Assembly (NCBI GenBank): GCA_940671915.1
Contig: CALNVZ010003433.1
Coordinates: 47,801,232 to 47,865,231, forward strand
Length of the DNA: 64,000 nucleotides
Source of the DNA: Paracentrotus lividus
Lineage: Eukaryota; Echinodermata; Echinoidea; Camarodonta; Echinidae
Direction of reading: 5' to 3'
Position numbers and translations under genes: made by a program. The notes beneath the pieces are model-generated. The model was not told where the DNA came from. It ran no database searches and saw only the letters and a list, made by a program, of their open reading frames with translations. Positions 12,351 through 22,795 of this stretch are shown in pieces; position 1 is the stretch's first letter; each line of letters starts with the position of its first letter.

Positions 12351-12800
12351 AGGTAATCCATATTCTCAGCTCATCTATTTTGGCTATTTATTTGTATCAT
12401 ATAACTGAAGACACATTCCTCACCTGTACAATCATACCTTTTTTAAATAATATATATAACGCATTACCTAGTAAATTGCAAAAAAGTGACATGTACAAAA
12501 TCCGTTTTTTGCAAGTTTTTGTCAAATAGTGAAAGACTGAGTGAAAGCTTACACTGTTGACACACATTCCACACACAGTCCTATTAAAAGCTATGGGACA
12601 GCAAGCACGGCATTCACTCAGCCTAGAATCATTTTTCTCAAAATTTACAAAAAATGGATTCTGTACCAGTCACCTTCATTTGCAAGTTACTCGCTAATCA
12701 TGTGTTATATTCATGATTCTAAAAAAGTATCATTGTTTGTCTTTAATCATATGTTACATATAAATAGCCCAAAAATATAAGCTCGGAATATAGTCCGCCT
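12351..12800. mobile_element. Foldback element B, full copy
   Basis: Left end AGGTAATCCATATTCTCAGC pairs with right end GCTCGGAATATAGTCCGCCT, with further complementary blocks (CATCTATTTTGGCTATTTAT against ATAAATAGCCCAAAAATA; AAAGACTGAGTGAAAG against TTCACTCAG; TCCCA/TGGGA at the centre). It sits 21 bases after element A, in the same order as at 7001-7548. Non-coding. Confidence 0.65.
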
Positions 12801-13274
12801 AAAATGTGAATTCATAGCGGAGTTAAATTTTGGAATTAACAGTAAGGATGTGAAGACAGTGTTCAAACAGACGTTGGATTAACTTTTGGACTATTATCAG
12901 GAATATTCTATATAGAAGAATCGAGGATGATGGAAATATAGAGTTCAAAAGAAACATTTAAGACGGCCTGAAATGTGAAAAAGGTGCATGGACGGTTATT
13001 GCATGAAGAATTTTTAAAAATGAAATGTCAGAGGATATGTCCGAGAGGACATGCCATTTAAATTTGAAAGAATTTGGGTGTAATACGGGACCTGGGGTTA
13101 TCACACAAGAACTATTTGTTATTAATGGATTTGTAGAAGAAAACAAATTGAGAACCAAGGCATTGTCGCCATTGATTACAATAAAATGAAGATAAAAAGG
13201 ATATGAATCTCGTAGCTCCTGGTTTCTTTCAATAGCTTCAGGTGCTGTAAAGGGGGAATAGTTAGACAACAAAT

Positions 13275-14571
13275 AAACCTCTCACAAAAAGTTCCGCAAA
13301 TCGAATTTGGTCCACGATAACTTTTCAGGTACACTTTAGTTATTGCTGATATTCATACCATTGGAAAGATAATTTATTCCCCTTTCTAGTGATATCCTAT
13401 TTGCAATGACTGTGTTATGCTTCAATACACAGAATATCAGAATAAGGAGAAAAGTAAAAAATCAAATGTTGTCAAATGTTGTAAAATGCATTGTTAATGA
13501 TCACATTGAAGTTCTGCAACTCGACTTCCGGTCCCGATAACGTTTGGGATATTTTCTAATTTTTACTGAATTTTATGCCATTGTCAAGTTCATTTATTCC
13601 TCTCTTGATTGATACCTAAGGGTGGTATCTCATTTCGTGGAGACGTCTGCGCGACAGATAAAAAGTATTAGAGACGTCTCTGATATCGCGGAGACATCTC
13701 GGAGACGTCTCAGAGACGGATTTGGGACTACTTCAGAATTTTTTTTTCATAAATCGGAGACGTCTCTAATACATGTACTTTTTATCCGTTGCAGAGACAA
13801 AATTTTATATTCTGTTGCGGAGATGTCTCCGCGAAGTGAGATACCACCCTTATTTGTCATGGTGCTGTCATGCCTGGGTCCCTGAATACCACCTGAATAC
13901 TTGGCAAAGCGAAATATAATTTTCAGTTTAAATTTACAACTCTGAACCTTGATACATTTTAATGTCGGTTTTTAATGTAGGTTTTTAATCATTAATTTTT
14001 ATGGCATTAAAAAGTTCATTTATTCTTCTTTTTATTGATACCCTATTTGCAATAGTAACATGTTTGAATGCACATAACACATGAATATATTAAATGCAAA
14101 GTAAAAAGTGAAAACTTGCAAAATGCATTGTTATTTCTTGCAACAGACAATAATACTCACAATAGGCATTCAATTTGCAACATTTTACTTCTGACTTGTC
14201 CTAACATTCAGGTGTTCTGTGCATGCAAGAACAACACTTGTTACAATTAGGGAATCATTGAAAAGAGGAATAAACGAACTTGAAAACTTGACAATGGTAT
14301 AAATTTCAATAAAAATTAGAAAATACCCCAAAAGTTATCAGGGTCTAAAGTCGAGTTGCGGAATTTCACTTTGATGAATGCATTTCATAGCAACATTTGA
14401 CTTTTTTACTTTTTTCCTATTCTGATCTTCTGTGCATTGAATCATTACAAATAGCATATAAAAAGGGGAATAAATTCCTTTCCAATGGTATGAATGTCAG
14501 GAATAACTAAAGCGTAAATAAAAAGTAATAATGGCCCAAAGTCGATTTGCGGAACTATTTATGAGGGGTTT
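13275..14571. mobile_element. Large foldback element C, with a nested MITE
   Basis: Left end AAACCTCTCAC then GTTCCGCAAATCGA pairs with TCGATTTGCGGAAC then ATGAGGGGTTT at the right. Each arm holds one or two diverged units of about 200 bp (motifs: CCATTGGAAAG, TTATTCCCCTTT, TATCCTATTTGCAATG, and reverse complements). The GAGACGTCTC MITE at 13619-13850 sits between the arms. No coding potential. TAAACC...GGTTTA at the limits is compatible with a TA target site. Confidence 0.65.
13619..13850. mobile_element. GAGACGTCTC foldback MITE, copy 2, TA duplication
   Basis: AGGGTGGTATCTCATTTCG at the left pairs with CGAAGTGAGATACCACCCT at the right. TA at 13617-13618 and 13851-13852 is a target duplication. 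Inside are repeated GAGACGTCTC words and two AAAAAGTATTAGAGACGTCT-type blocks in opposite orientation. Nested in foldback element C, so it arrived later. Confidence 0.8.
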
Positions 14572-15252
14572 AGCTCAGTTATGTACACATTTAAATCATT
14601 TATTTTCATATCTCCATTTCATTTTATAAATAACCTCTAGATCTGATACTGTTGGTCAATGGTCTGTTTCTCTTTGTTTAAATTTAGAATGAAATTACGT
14701 TAAAGTTTGGTTAGTGTCCAACAGACCTTCAGGGGATGCCATCAAAGCTGGACATTAGTCAAATTGTATTTCACGATTATCCAATTAAGAGAAATTAAAT
14801 ACAAGTTGGTTCACGCATTACTCGTCTTGCCTGATTTCCTGATCAATAAAACATGCAATATGACCGTTTGACTCCTATATGACCTTTGACCTCACCATCC
14901 TCATTAATAAGCATTACCTAATAACAGGAATGAGACACAGAAATTTCAAAAAAAGAGGAAAATTGCTACCAGTGAGGGAGCGTAGCGACCGAACTTCCTG
15001 CAATTTTAGGTATAGAAAATTCACGATTTCTTTGGCTGCAACTTCGTCAAATCAATCTCGTGTTCCAAGTCTACACACAGTGAGAGCGGAAAATAATTCC
15101 AGAATACACAATGAAAACACCTCCACTATGTACATGCAACAAAAAAAAATGTTTTGTTTTTTTGTTTTTTGTTTTTTTTTTAGAATTTCAAAATCGGCAG
15201 AAATCCGCGGATCCGCGGAAAAAAATCATGCCTGTAATAATAATAATAATCC
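14572..15252. other. Intron stretch, single perfect DR1 motif at 14880
   Basis: No gene recognised. TGACCTTTGACCT occurs at 14880-14892 outside the two large DR1 elements. The open frame at 14879-15262 on the plus strand ends in poly-Phe from a T-run and has no family resemblance, so I do not call it a gene. Confidence 0.4.
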
Positions 15253-15462
15253 ACAAAATTAAACTTTTGATCCAAATGCAAATTGAAAATTGGTTTAAAA
15301 TATTTTCCTCCAAAAATTCGACTGAGCACTTCAGTCTTCTTCAGGGATATGACTAGTCTGATCACCGCCGGAAGTGACGTAGCGGCGAAGGATCGAATCA
15401 TAGACTCTTTTTTTTACCAATTTTCAATTTGCATTGGATCAAAAGTTTAATTTTGTGAATAT
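15253..15462. repeat. Hairpin with about 45 bp arms
   Basis: CACAAAATTAAACTTTTGAT...CCAAATGCAAATTGAAAATTGG (15253-15296) is complementary to 15418-15462, with a loop of about 120 bases between. Short foldback element or remnant; non-coding. A TAATAATAATAAT tract lies just outside each side (15236-15250 and 15495-15510), possibly a duplicated flank or A-rich target. Confidence 0.55.
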
Positions 15463-15768
15463 TTCACCAAAGCAGTTTAACTTTTCATTCAATTAATAAT
15501 AATAATAATAATGGTCATTTATATATGCGCTATACATGAAAAGGTATTACAGCGCTTACAGTAACAGTAATGATCATTGATGCAGAAATAAAGTTAAACG
15601 AAACTTTAAGAAAACAAATATACACATAAGCCTCATATCATTTGACCTTTTGACCCTAGATGACCTTTGTCCTCACCATCTTTCATTTAAACATCTTGTA
15701 CCCAGATATCATTTGTACCAAGTTTCATCATAATTGAGGCAGAAATAAAGAAATTATCTCAGTTATGT

Positions 15769-16646
15769 AAAAACTAGATGAATCCTCGACCGCGCACGGT
15801 CGAAATTTATGCCTCCGCCATTGCCAGATCAGAAATATATGACACAATCCATCTATTCACTTTCATTTATACACCGGACACCTTGACCTTGACCTTTGAC
15901 CTTGTAACCAAACAAGCCATTTTCATGCATACAATTGCCTCTTGACCTTGACCTCATGATCCCCACATTTAATCAGTTCATGCTCCTCCCATATGCACAT
16001 ATTACCAAGTTTGAAGATGATCCGTTAACACAGTTCTTAAGTACACGAAACAAACTATTTATTGTATACAATGACCTCTGTGACCTTTGACCTTTGACCC
16101 CAAAATCTAATCAGTTTTCATGCCCCTCCCATATTGCACAGCATTACTCAAGTTTGAAGTTGACCCGTCACAAGTTCTTAAGTTATTGCGAGAACGAACC
16201 ATTTTCATGTATACCAATTGACATCTGTGACCTTTGACCTTTGACCTCATGACCCTAAAATCTAATCAGTTCATTGCCCCTTCCCATAGGCACACATTAC
16301 CCAACGTTTGAAGTTGACCCGTCAAACGGCTTTTAAGTTATGGCGAGAAGAGCCCTTTTCATGCATACAATGACCTCTGTTGACCTTTGACCTTTGACCT
16401 AATGACCCCAAATCTAATCAGATCATTGTCCCTACCATATGCATACATGATCAAGTTTGAAAGTGATCCGTCAAACGGTTCTAAGTTATCGCGGAGAACG
16501 AAAACGGGACGGACGTACGACGGGACTACGGACGTAGAACGGAACGGAACGGTACGGAACGGAACGGACGTACGGACGGAACAGACGGCGACGGACGGCA
16601 ACCGAAAACATAATGCCTCCGGCACACCTCGCGTGGCGGAGGCATA
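15769..16646. mobile_element. Tandem-repeat element carrying DR1 motifs, copy 2
   Basis: Same left end (AAAACTAGATGAATCCTCG with the GACCGCGCACGGTC hairpin) and same right end (ACGGACGG microsatellite, then CCTCCGGCACACC and GGCGGAGGCATA) as 5383-6746, with four diverged units. Perfect DR1 words TGACCTTTGACCT at 15890, 16081, 16228, 16235, 16381 and 16388; some overlap to make triple half-sites. The element ends 39 bases before the PLCL exon 3 donor, inside the intron. Confidence 0.75.
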
Positions 16647-16685
16647 AACAATCTTACAGCTTGTACAAATTTGGTTGATACTTAC

Positions 16686-16892
16686 TCCTATTTCCTCCTA
16701 TTAAATAAGATAAGCCAGTCACCCATATGTTTGCCTCATCTGGTGTAGCAGCTACTAGGTCAAGTGTCTCATACGCTTCCCCAAAGATGATAGAGAATGC
16801 ACAGTCCTCAGGAAAGTCCATTGCTATATTCTGTGATCGGAAGGTATCTGTTGTCTTTCCTAATCTCACTTCCTTTATACTCTCTACAGAAA
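16686..16892 (-). CDS. PLCL: PLCL exon 3: C-terminal half of the PH domain
   Basis: Encodes a segment containing ESIKEVRLGKTTDTF, EDCAFSIIFGE, ETLDLVAATPDEANIWVTGL and SYLI. This is the second half of the PH domain of PLCL (PRIP) proteins, whose vertebrate members have the same EDCAFSI, SLDLVA and ANIWVSGL landmarks. The acceptor is TTCAATTCAG at 16893 and the donor is AGGA then GTAAGT at 16685. Length 207 nt fits phase 1 in and phase 1 out: the split codon with exon 2 is A/TT (Ile). In PRIP proteins the PH domain binds inositol 1,4,5-trisphosphate and phosphoinositides at the membrane. The DR1-repeat element is inserted 39 bases downstream of the donor. Confidence 0.9.
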
Positions 16893-17237
16893 CTGAATTG
16901 AAACAGGTGAGAATTGCATTGTTAGTATGTTACTATTAAACATACATGTATTCATAACGTTTCTGAGAATTACAAACCAAGGCAATAAATATGCTATATT
17001 TTATATATCCAGAAAATAACTAGAAATATTGGTCAAGTAAAAAAAAATGTTCTATAGTTTTGTATGTTCCTCTGCAAGTTGTGCTCGTACATGGTCTTCC
17101 AACATCTCACCAAACTTGTGATGTATATGTAAGGCATGATGTCCACATTCTTTGAGCCTTCGGTTCGTCCAGTCCAAGAGGTTGGAGTCTCCACCGATGA
17201 CAGTGACTCATCAATTGAGAGCGATTGCTAGAGCTCA

Positions 17238-17349
17238 GGGCCCATATTCATAAGACTTTACTAAAGCTAGTTGTCAACTAATCACATAGGAAAAGTACAC
17301 AGTTAGGTGATAACTAGGTCTATGAGGGTTTTATGAATATGGGCCCAGG
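17238..17349. mobile_element. Short MITE with CAGGGCCCATATTCATAA ends
   Basis: A 112 bp element in PLCL intron 2. CAGGGCCCATATTCATAA at the left pairs with TTATGAATATGGGCCCAGG at the right, and inner words (TAGTTGTCAACTAATCAC and GTGATAACTA) continue the palindrome. It would fold as a pre-miRNA-sized hairpin in the intron transcript. Related by end sequence to 7730-8191. Confidence 0.75.
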
Positions 17350-17665
17350 TATTAAAACTGGATTAATGACCTTCATATGGCTCTAATAGTGACACAAACG
17401 AGCAACCAGGTACATGAATGTCTGCTTGTATATTTGTTACGCATACTGGAAACTCCATTATTTCATCTTACCTGAGATATGGTAAAGCAATTTGTAAGAC
17501 AGTTTTTTTATGATACTTTTAAACTACCTTTTGCAACATAGTATACACTTAGCATGTTACCACCCCATTGAACAATCAACCATGGTTCTACATTTTTTTT
17601 TTTTTTTTACAGTTACATATAACATGTCTCCATTTTTGTATATAAATCAGAATGTTCTTGCTTAC

Positions 17666-17815
17666 TTCTTGCTTTTTCTGGTTTCTTTGATGATGAATGC
17701 CATCTAAGCTCAGATCTATCTTCACTTAGAGCAAAGAAACGATTATACTGTCTAGATGAAGATCGCACTTTCACCAACTCACAACCGGCTTCCATTATAG
17801 ACAGACAGTCTGTGG
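17666..17815 (-). CDS. PLCL: PLCL exon 2: N-terminal half of the PH domain
   Basis: Encodes ATDCLSIMEAGCELVKVRSS followed by SRQYNRFFALSED and ELRWHSSSKKPEKAR. In PRIP proteins the equivalent stretch (DCI-x-x-M-x-x-G-x-EL-KKVR-x-NSR-x-Y-x-R-F/Y-F) begins the PH domain, with basic residues in the first strands contacting the inositol phosphate head group. The acceptor TTTGTTTGCAG ends at 17816; the donor is AGAA then GTAAGC at 17665. The 150 nt length restores phase with both neighbours (G/CC joins exon 1, A/TT joins exon 3). Confidence 0.9.
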
Positions 17816-19636
17816 CTGCAAACAAAAATTAATATAAATATGTACATGTATTATATATTATCATTGAAAACTGGGTTATAGTTTTCGAATTAGGATCACT
17901 TGAAGTGCATTTTTTTAATGATTTGGTATTCTATTTTTTATTCAGACCCAAAAATGTATCCTCTTCTTCCCTTTAGCCAAATTTAGTTGCAATTTAGTTA
18001 TTTGTTTTATTCAGTCACATATGCAATTTTAATGACGGTTTGATATCTCAAGGAAACCCCAGACAGATTTTTTCACTGAATTTGAAAGAACTTTAAGATT
18101 TTTTAACCTGTTGACGACGCAATTATTTGGCCTGATGGCATAACCCCTAGACAAGATTAAAATCGGTTTGACCCTGTCCGGACGCGCGGGCTCTGGTTAG
18201 ATCGCTAATGTGTAGCCTAGTCGCACGCTGGTAATGGAACCTATAAAAGTGAAGCTTGATTGTTTATAAATATTTTTATATCCTGTTTATGGTGTTCTTA
18301 GTTGTCAAGTCCCCTTATCCATTCCCATGTCAAATTTGACATAGAAAAGATAATTGTAAACAAGAAAAGCATGCTATTAAGTCTTGGCCTAAAAGAAAAT
18401 GTTACATCACCTTACTGAGACTGGAGGAAGATAAACAAAGGGTGGGTTATACATATCTAAAGATCGGTTAGTGAATTTAATATACCATGGCGTAAGATGA
18501 ACCGTTTATAATTACAAAAAAAACAAAGTTTTTCTAGTCCTTTGATTGCCAACTTGATTTTGATTACACTCTCTCTTTACTCTTATCTTTTCATTTCTTA
18601 CAAACTTTAAACTAAGCCATATATCCTCTTCTTTTGATGTACTAATTATGGGTTAGAAATTGTTCATCATTTAGATTGGATATCGGCCCCTCCTAAAGAA
18701 TTTCAAAGAGTAGCATTCTTCTCAGGTAATTACAGTTTTAAAGTCCATTTTCATGCCGCGTACATGACGGTATCGATTCGAGAAACAAATCGTCTAAGAT
18801 CCTCCTTTTCACAATCGACCTAAAATAACTCAGTATCATATGTTGACTCAGCGTTGTGGGTAAACCGAAAATACACCGATGATGTGGATAGGACATTATG
18901 CTTACATGCAGGGCGATGTTCTTTGGGCGAGGGTAAATTTAGGAGGTGACTGTTGGGTACCGTACATGTGAGCTCTGTGCAAAACGACGGACGTCACGCG
19001 TTTGTCGTCTGATTCGTTCGACGTCGAGCTTCAACACGTCAGTCAATGGGGATTTTTCATTGAGGAAATTGATGATTGCCTGCACGTCCGACGTCGTGGC
19101 GGGCTGAAAATGCGGCGAGACTGTGACGGGCTGCCGACATGATCCGAGTGATGAAGCGGGGGCCTCGGCGAGGCGAATTCAAAGAGGAGATGCGAGTTTG
19201 TTGACCCCCCTGTGCAAAGTCAATGGAAGGACCCCCTGTGCAAAGTCAATGGAAGGACCCCCTGCGAAGTTTAACGGGATACCATCTTTTGCTACATTTT
19301 CAGAGGATTATCTTGATGCAAAAAACATGGAATAATACTAACGGCAATTACGAAACTCGCCGCCAGATCGAGACCCTCTCTTCCATTGCCGTCAGAACAG
19401 AACAGGTCTTTAATAAGTCTACGCACCCACTCTGAAGTTTGATTTAAACACTTTAAATTACTAACTAATTTTTACCTTTTTAGCACTTTGGTTCTATTTT
19501 TAGCCGTAAAAGGAGGATTTTTGAACTTTGAAATGAAACACTATTTTGCTATCACGGCGCCTGTATTACTCAAATGCATATTTCGGCTCTGGACATTCAC
19601 TTTAGCGCGTCATCATACTGCACACCTGCGTTCAGT
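17816..19636. other. PLCL intron 1, CpG-richer block
   Basis: No exon recognised. From about 18850 to 19440 the sequence is richer in CG dinucleotides than its surroundings (for example CGACGTCGAGC, GACGTCGTGGCGGG) and contains a 28 bp direct repeat (CCCCCTGTGCAAAGTCAATGG, two full copies at 19206-19261 and a partial third). This could be an enhancer, an alternative promoter or simply an uninterrupted unique block; nothing decides between them. Confidence 0.35.
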
Positions 19637-20259
19637 ATTTAAAGGAGGAGTCCAGGCTGAAATTAAAATTTTTTTGTAAAGTAAAGTAAAATTTAACAAG
19701 CACAACACAGAAAATTTCATCAAAATCGGATGAAAAATAACAAAGTTATGCATTTTTTTAGGTATTGAATTTTTTTCGTAAAACAGTTCTTGGCATTGTC
19801 TCATTGTCTTATTTGAATATTTGAATATTCTAATGAGCAAAATGAAGATGTCACAGTCCCCCTACTTCTTGTGTATTTTATTATATGAAATCCTATTTTC
19901 TCATTTTTTCATATATTGCGTATACAGAAAATCTATCCCTCATACTGAAATAGGTAAAAGTACTAGTGACCTTGAACATTCCACAAGGATTAATCCCTTT
20001 TTTTATGTCCTTGGGGCAGAAAATCTTGATAATTGGTATTTCATACAATAAAATACAAAGAAAGTAGGGGGACTGAGACATCATCAGTTTGCCAATTTGA
20101 AGATGGCAAAAACTGTTTCCTAAAAAAATTCAAAACCTAAGAAAATTCATAACTTTGCTATTTCTGATCCGATTTTGATGAAATTTTCAGTGTTGTGCTT
20201 TTTAGATTTTACTTTATTTTTCTAATAATGCAAACTCCAGCCCGGAGGAGTCCTTTAAT
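19637..20259. mobile_element. Foldback element with TAAAGGAGGAGTCC ends
   Basis: Long imperfect palindrome in PLCL intron 1. GCACAACACAGAAAATTTCA at 19700 pairs with TGAAATTTTCAGTGTTGTGC at 20180, and CAGTCCCCCTACTTCTTGTG at 19854 pairs with its inverse near 20060. Arms total about 280 bp. Because of the palindrome, opposite-strand frames encode the same short peptide (SPYFLCILLYEI), a good sign that neither frame is a gene. Confidence 0.7.
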
Positions 20260-21997
20260 GGGCAGAGTCTGATTCAATTTCAAAGTCACCAAAAACAAAT
20301 AAACAAAAATTGAGAGAAAGGACACAAGAAGATCATACTGCAAAAAACATAGTCCTTGAGCTGCTAAAGACACTTTTCTGCATTGACTTTCCATTGGAAG
20401 AAAACTGCTGCAGTAAGGTACTAGTACTTCCCAGTGAAAGGTCAATTATGAATTGACCATGCATAAGTGTAAGGGTCATTCCATCTGGATTCACCCAATG
20501 GGTTACACCCTACCGTCTCAGAATTTGCTCAAATTTGGTACACATAAAATTTAAGATCACCTTCGGCCTTCCCAAGAACCAAAAATAAATAGTGTATGAT
20601 GGTGAGACCATAGTTCGCGCAAATTAAAAAAATTATAGAAAATGTGACATTCAATCAACAATTTTTCATATTTTACACAAAATCAGCGAGAACTATGAAT
20701 ACCAAATAAACGGCAAAATTCTAAACTCCAAATCGCCGAAAGAAGAAGTGAAGTAAGTCAAAGGGTTTCGACGATATCGCGATTTCAAAATTCTATGTCG
20801 ATCGAACGATCGCGCATTCTGCTGAAAAAGTCAACAAAACAGTCTGACCTTAATTCCCGCACGGGCGTTTGACAAAGATTTATCAAAAAATTACATCACT
20901 CTAAGGAAAAGGAATTACAGTAAATGTAAGTAAAAATTTCATGGATTATTGGAATTAGACGATATTAATATTATCTCACAATTTCAAATTGATATTAAAT
21001 CGAAAAATGATGATTTCAAGACCCTTGTCGGGAACGTTGGATTTTTCGGTACGGACACACAATTATCCGATGCTTGGTCAATAAATTTTTTTTTCACAAT
21101 TCTATACACCGTATCGTGACGTCAGACTGATTCTTAAGCACTTTGGGATCCCTCTTTCTGATGGTGCTATCAGATTTTCAAAATATTGATTACTTTTTTA
21201 GTTATCTGGCGAGCGTGAATTAAGGTCACGCGCGAATTATGGTCACGTGCGAATTATGGTCACACCACCATAAACGGTCCGTTGGTTGCCGCGCTATGGC
21301 CCGCCCTTTTTTATTTGTTTTGGCAAAAATGGGCGTGACCTTCCACTTTCAACGGCACATTGCGCCCTAACCAGTTGACCAATTTCAATGTAAATGTACA
21401 GTACCATTCAAAAGGAAATTCAAAGAGGAATTCAAAAATGGTCTAAAAATTATTGTTGGAGCAATTTAAATTGCTATGACCTTTGACCTTTCCTTTAACC
21501 TAGATTTTGACCCCCGGACGAATAATATTTTTACTTGATGTAGAAATCTAGACCCTATGTTAATTGTCGGTAGATCTATAATATTAACATAACATGTAAA
21601 TATCTAGGATATTTTATTTCTTCACCTTTAAATAAAAACTCCTAAATGTAATTTACAAAGTTACTGTTACCCCCACATAGTGATATTTGTGTAGGCCTAA
21701 CTAGTAACTGTTAGATCCTAGAATCTAACGTTAGATCTATATTTTTACACAAAAGTCAGAAACTTCACTGCACTCGAACTGCGTGCAAAATGAGTGAGTG
21801 CGCAGACATGGGCACTATTCAGTTTTGCTACACAAAATGACAAGCCCATCTGAAAATCGTAAAAAAACATTGTTCTTGCAAATAATTTCTTGAAATTTTT
21901 CGTTTAATTGAATAGAACGAAATAACATTGATGATTCTCAAAACATTGCAAAATAATAGTTTAGAATCTACTTTGTAATAAATAATCATCAGTCAGT
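20260..21997. other. PLCL intron 1, remaining sequence with GAATTAAGGTCA repeats
   Basis: No exon recognised. TGACCTTAATTC at 20846 is the reverse complement of GAATTAAGGTCA at 21216, and the word GCGAATTATGGTCAC follows in tandem (21231-21262), suggesting the arms of another old inverted-repeat element. A perfect DR1 word TGACCTTTGACCT lies at 21477-21489. Confidence 0.4.
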
Positions 21998-22018
21998 CCC
22001 CGTCGCTTCGCGACGGGG
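21998..22018. repeat. Perfect 9 bp stem-loop, GTCGC-TTC-GCGAC
   Basis: CCCCGTCGC, loop TTC, GCGACGGGG. A perfect GC-rich hairpin about 50 bases downstream of the PLCL exon 1 donor, so it lies at the start of the intron RNA. It could be structural or a remnant of a foldback element. Confidence 0.6.
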
Positions 22019-22068
22019 AGTGGTCGGTCTAGAGATCTAGAGGTCTACTCTCCTTGATGGCTTCTTAC

Positions 22069-22318
22069 CTTTAGATATTGGCCTGTCTTCAGGAAAACTA
22101 GAAAATGAAACAGTCTTCTTCCGTGGCTTCTTCTTTGCCGAATCTTTCATGAGACTTGACCGTCGGGGCAGGGCGGAATTATCGGTTGCTTCAGCTTCAG
22201 GAAGTTCAGCCGACAACTCCTCCCTCTCCGGCTGCGCTCCCGAACTATCCTCTTCCTTGATGATAGGATCGGAACTCTGGCTAATATCAGAGGTTTCTTC
22301 GGATCCATTTTCTGCCAT
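22069..22318 (-). CDS. PLCL: PLCL exon 1: N-terminus of phospholipase C-related inactive protein
   Basis: ATG at 22318, 83 complete codons, donor AAAG then GTAAGA at 22068 (phase 1). The product starts MAENGSEETSDISQSSD, then an acidic region, then PRRSSLMKD at 51-59 and KKTVSFSSFPED at 67-78. Vertebrate PRIP/PLCL proteins have RRSSIIKD and KKTVSFSSMPSEKK in the same order just before the PH domain; the VSF motif there binds protein phosphatase 1 and RRSS is a basophilic-kinase type site. These proteins keep the PLC-delta domain order but lack phospholipase activity, bind inositol 1,4,5-trisphosphate, and act in phosphatase targeting and receptor trafficking. Exons 2, 3 and 4 follow at lower coordinates. 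The visible gene is N-terminal only, so I cannot check that the catalytic His residues are lost; the family call rests on the N-terminus and PH domain. Confidence 0.92.
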
Positions 22319-22795
22319 TTTCAGATGGAGTCTAACAAGTTAAATGATGAAAGATCTAACTACCATCCGAAAACGATATCAATTGTCAGTGCTGTGTCAC
22401 TGTCACTGTAAATATATCATCAGAGGAAACAAGAAAATACGTGATCCTAGATCTTGGGTCCCAATGCAATAAAGAGACAATCTTCATTCTTAATTTTCAC
22501 ATTCTTGGTGTAGCTGTAGTAGCCCTATGGCCTTCGTAGGTCTGACTGAAGCTTGCTAATCAGGTCAGAGAGAATCTTTTTCAAGTAGATTGTAGCTACA
22601 TGTAACTGTTAGATGCGGTTCCCGTACCGTAGATGCATATGCGCTGCTGCATGCACAGTATTACGGCCAGTTTATATCTTCACCTATGCCAGCAGATGGC
22701 GCTGTTGTAATAGAGTACAGAGCTAGCCATTTATGTGCATCCTATATGATTTACCTAAAGGGCGATCACAAAATAACCTGAGCCATTAAAGGCAA
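22319..22795 (-). promoter_or_regulatory. Probable PLCL 5' UTR and promoter region
   Basis: Non-coding sequence immediately upstream of the PLCL start codon on the minus strand, free of recognised repeats up to the LINE tail at about 22796. No obvious TATA box at a convincing position. It includes a strong CTCF-like motif (22689-22702). The transcription start cannot be placed from sequence alone. Confidence 0.45.
22689..22702 (+). promoter_or_regulatory. CTCF-like motif CCAGCAGATGGCGC
   Basis: CCAGCAGATGGCGC fits the established bilaterian CTCF core CCASYAGRKGGCRS at all 14 positions. It lies 371 bases upstream of the PLCL start codon. Binding is inference; chance occurrence of such a match in 64 kb is low but not negligible. 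Confidence 0.5.

Noticed and set aside
14879-15262. 127-codon plus-strand frame
   Set aside because: Ends in homopolymer-derived Phe and Asn runs, and starts in a DR1 motif; no similarity to known proteins.
19821-20084. Opposite-strand frames sharing the peptide SPYFLCILLYEI
   Set aside because: The shared peptide is a consequence of a foldback element read on both strands.
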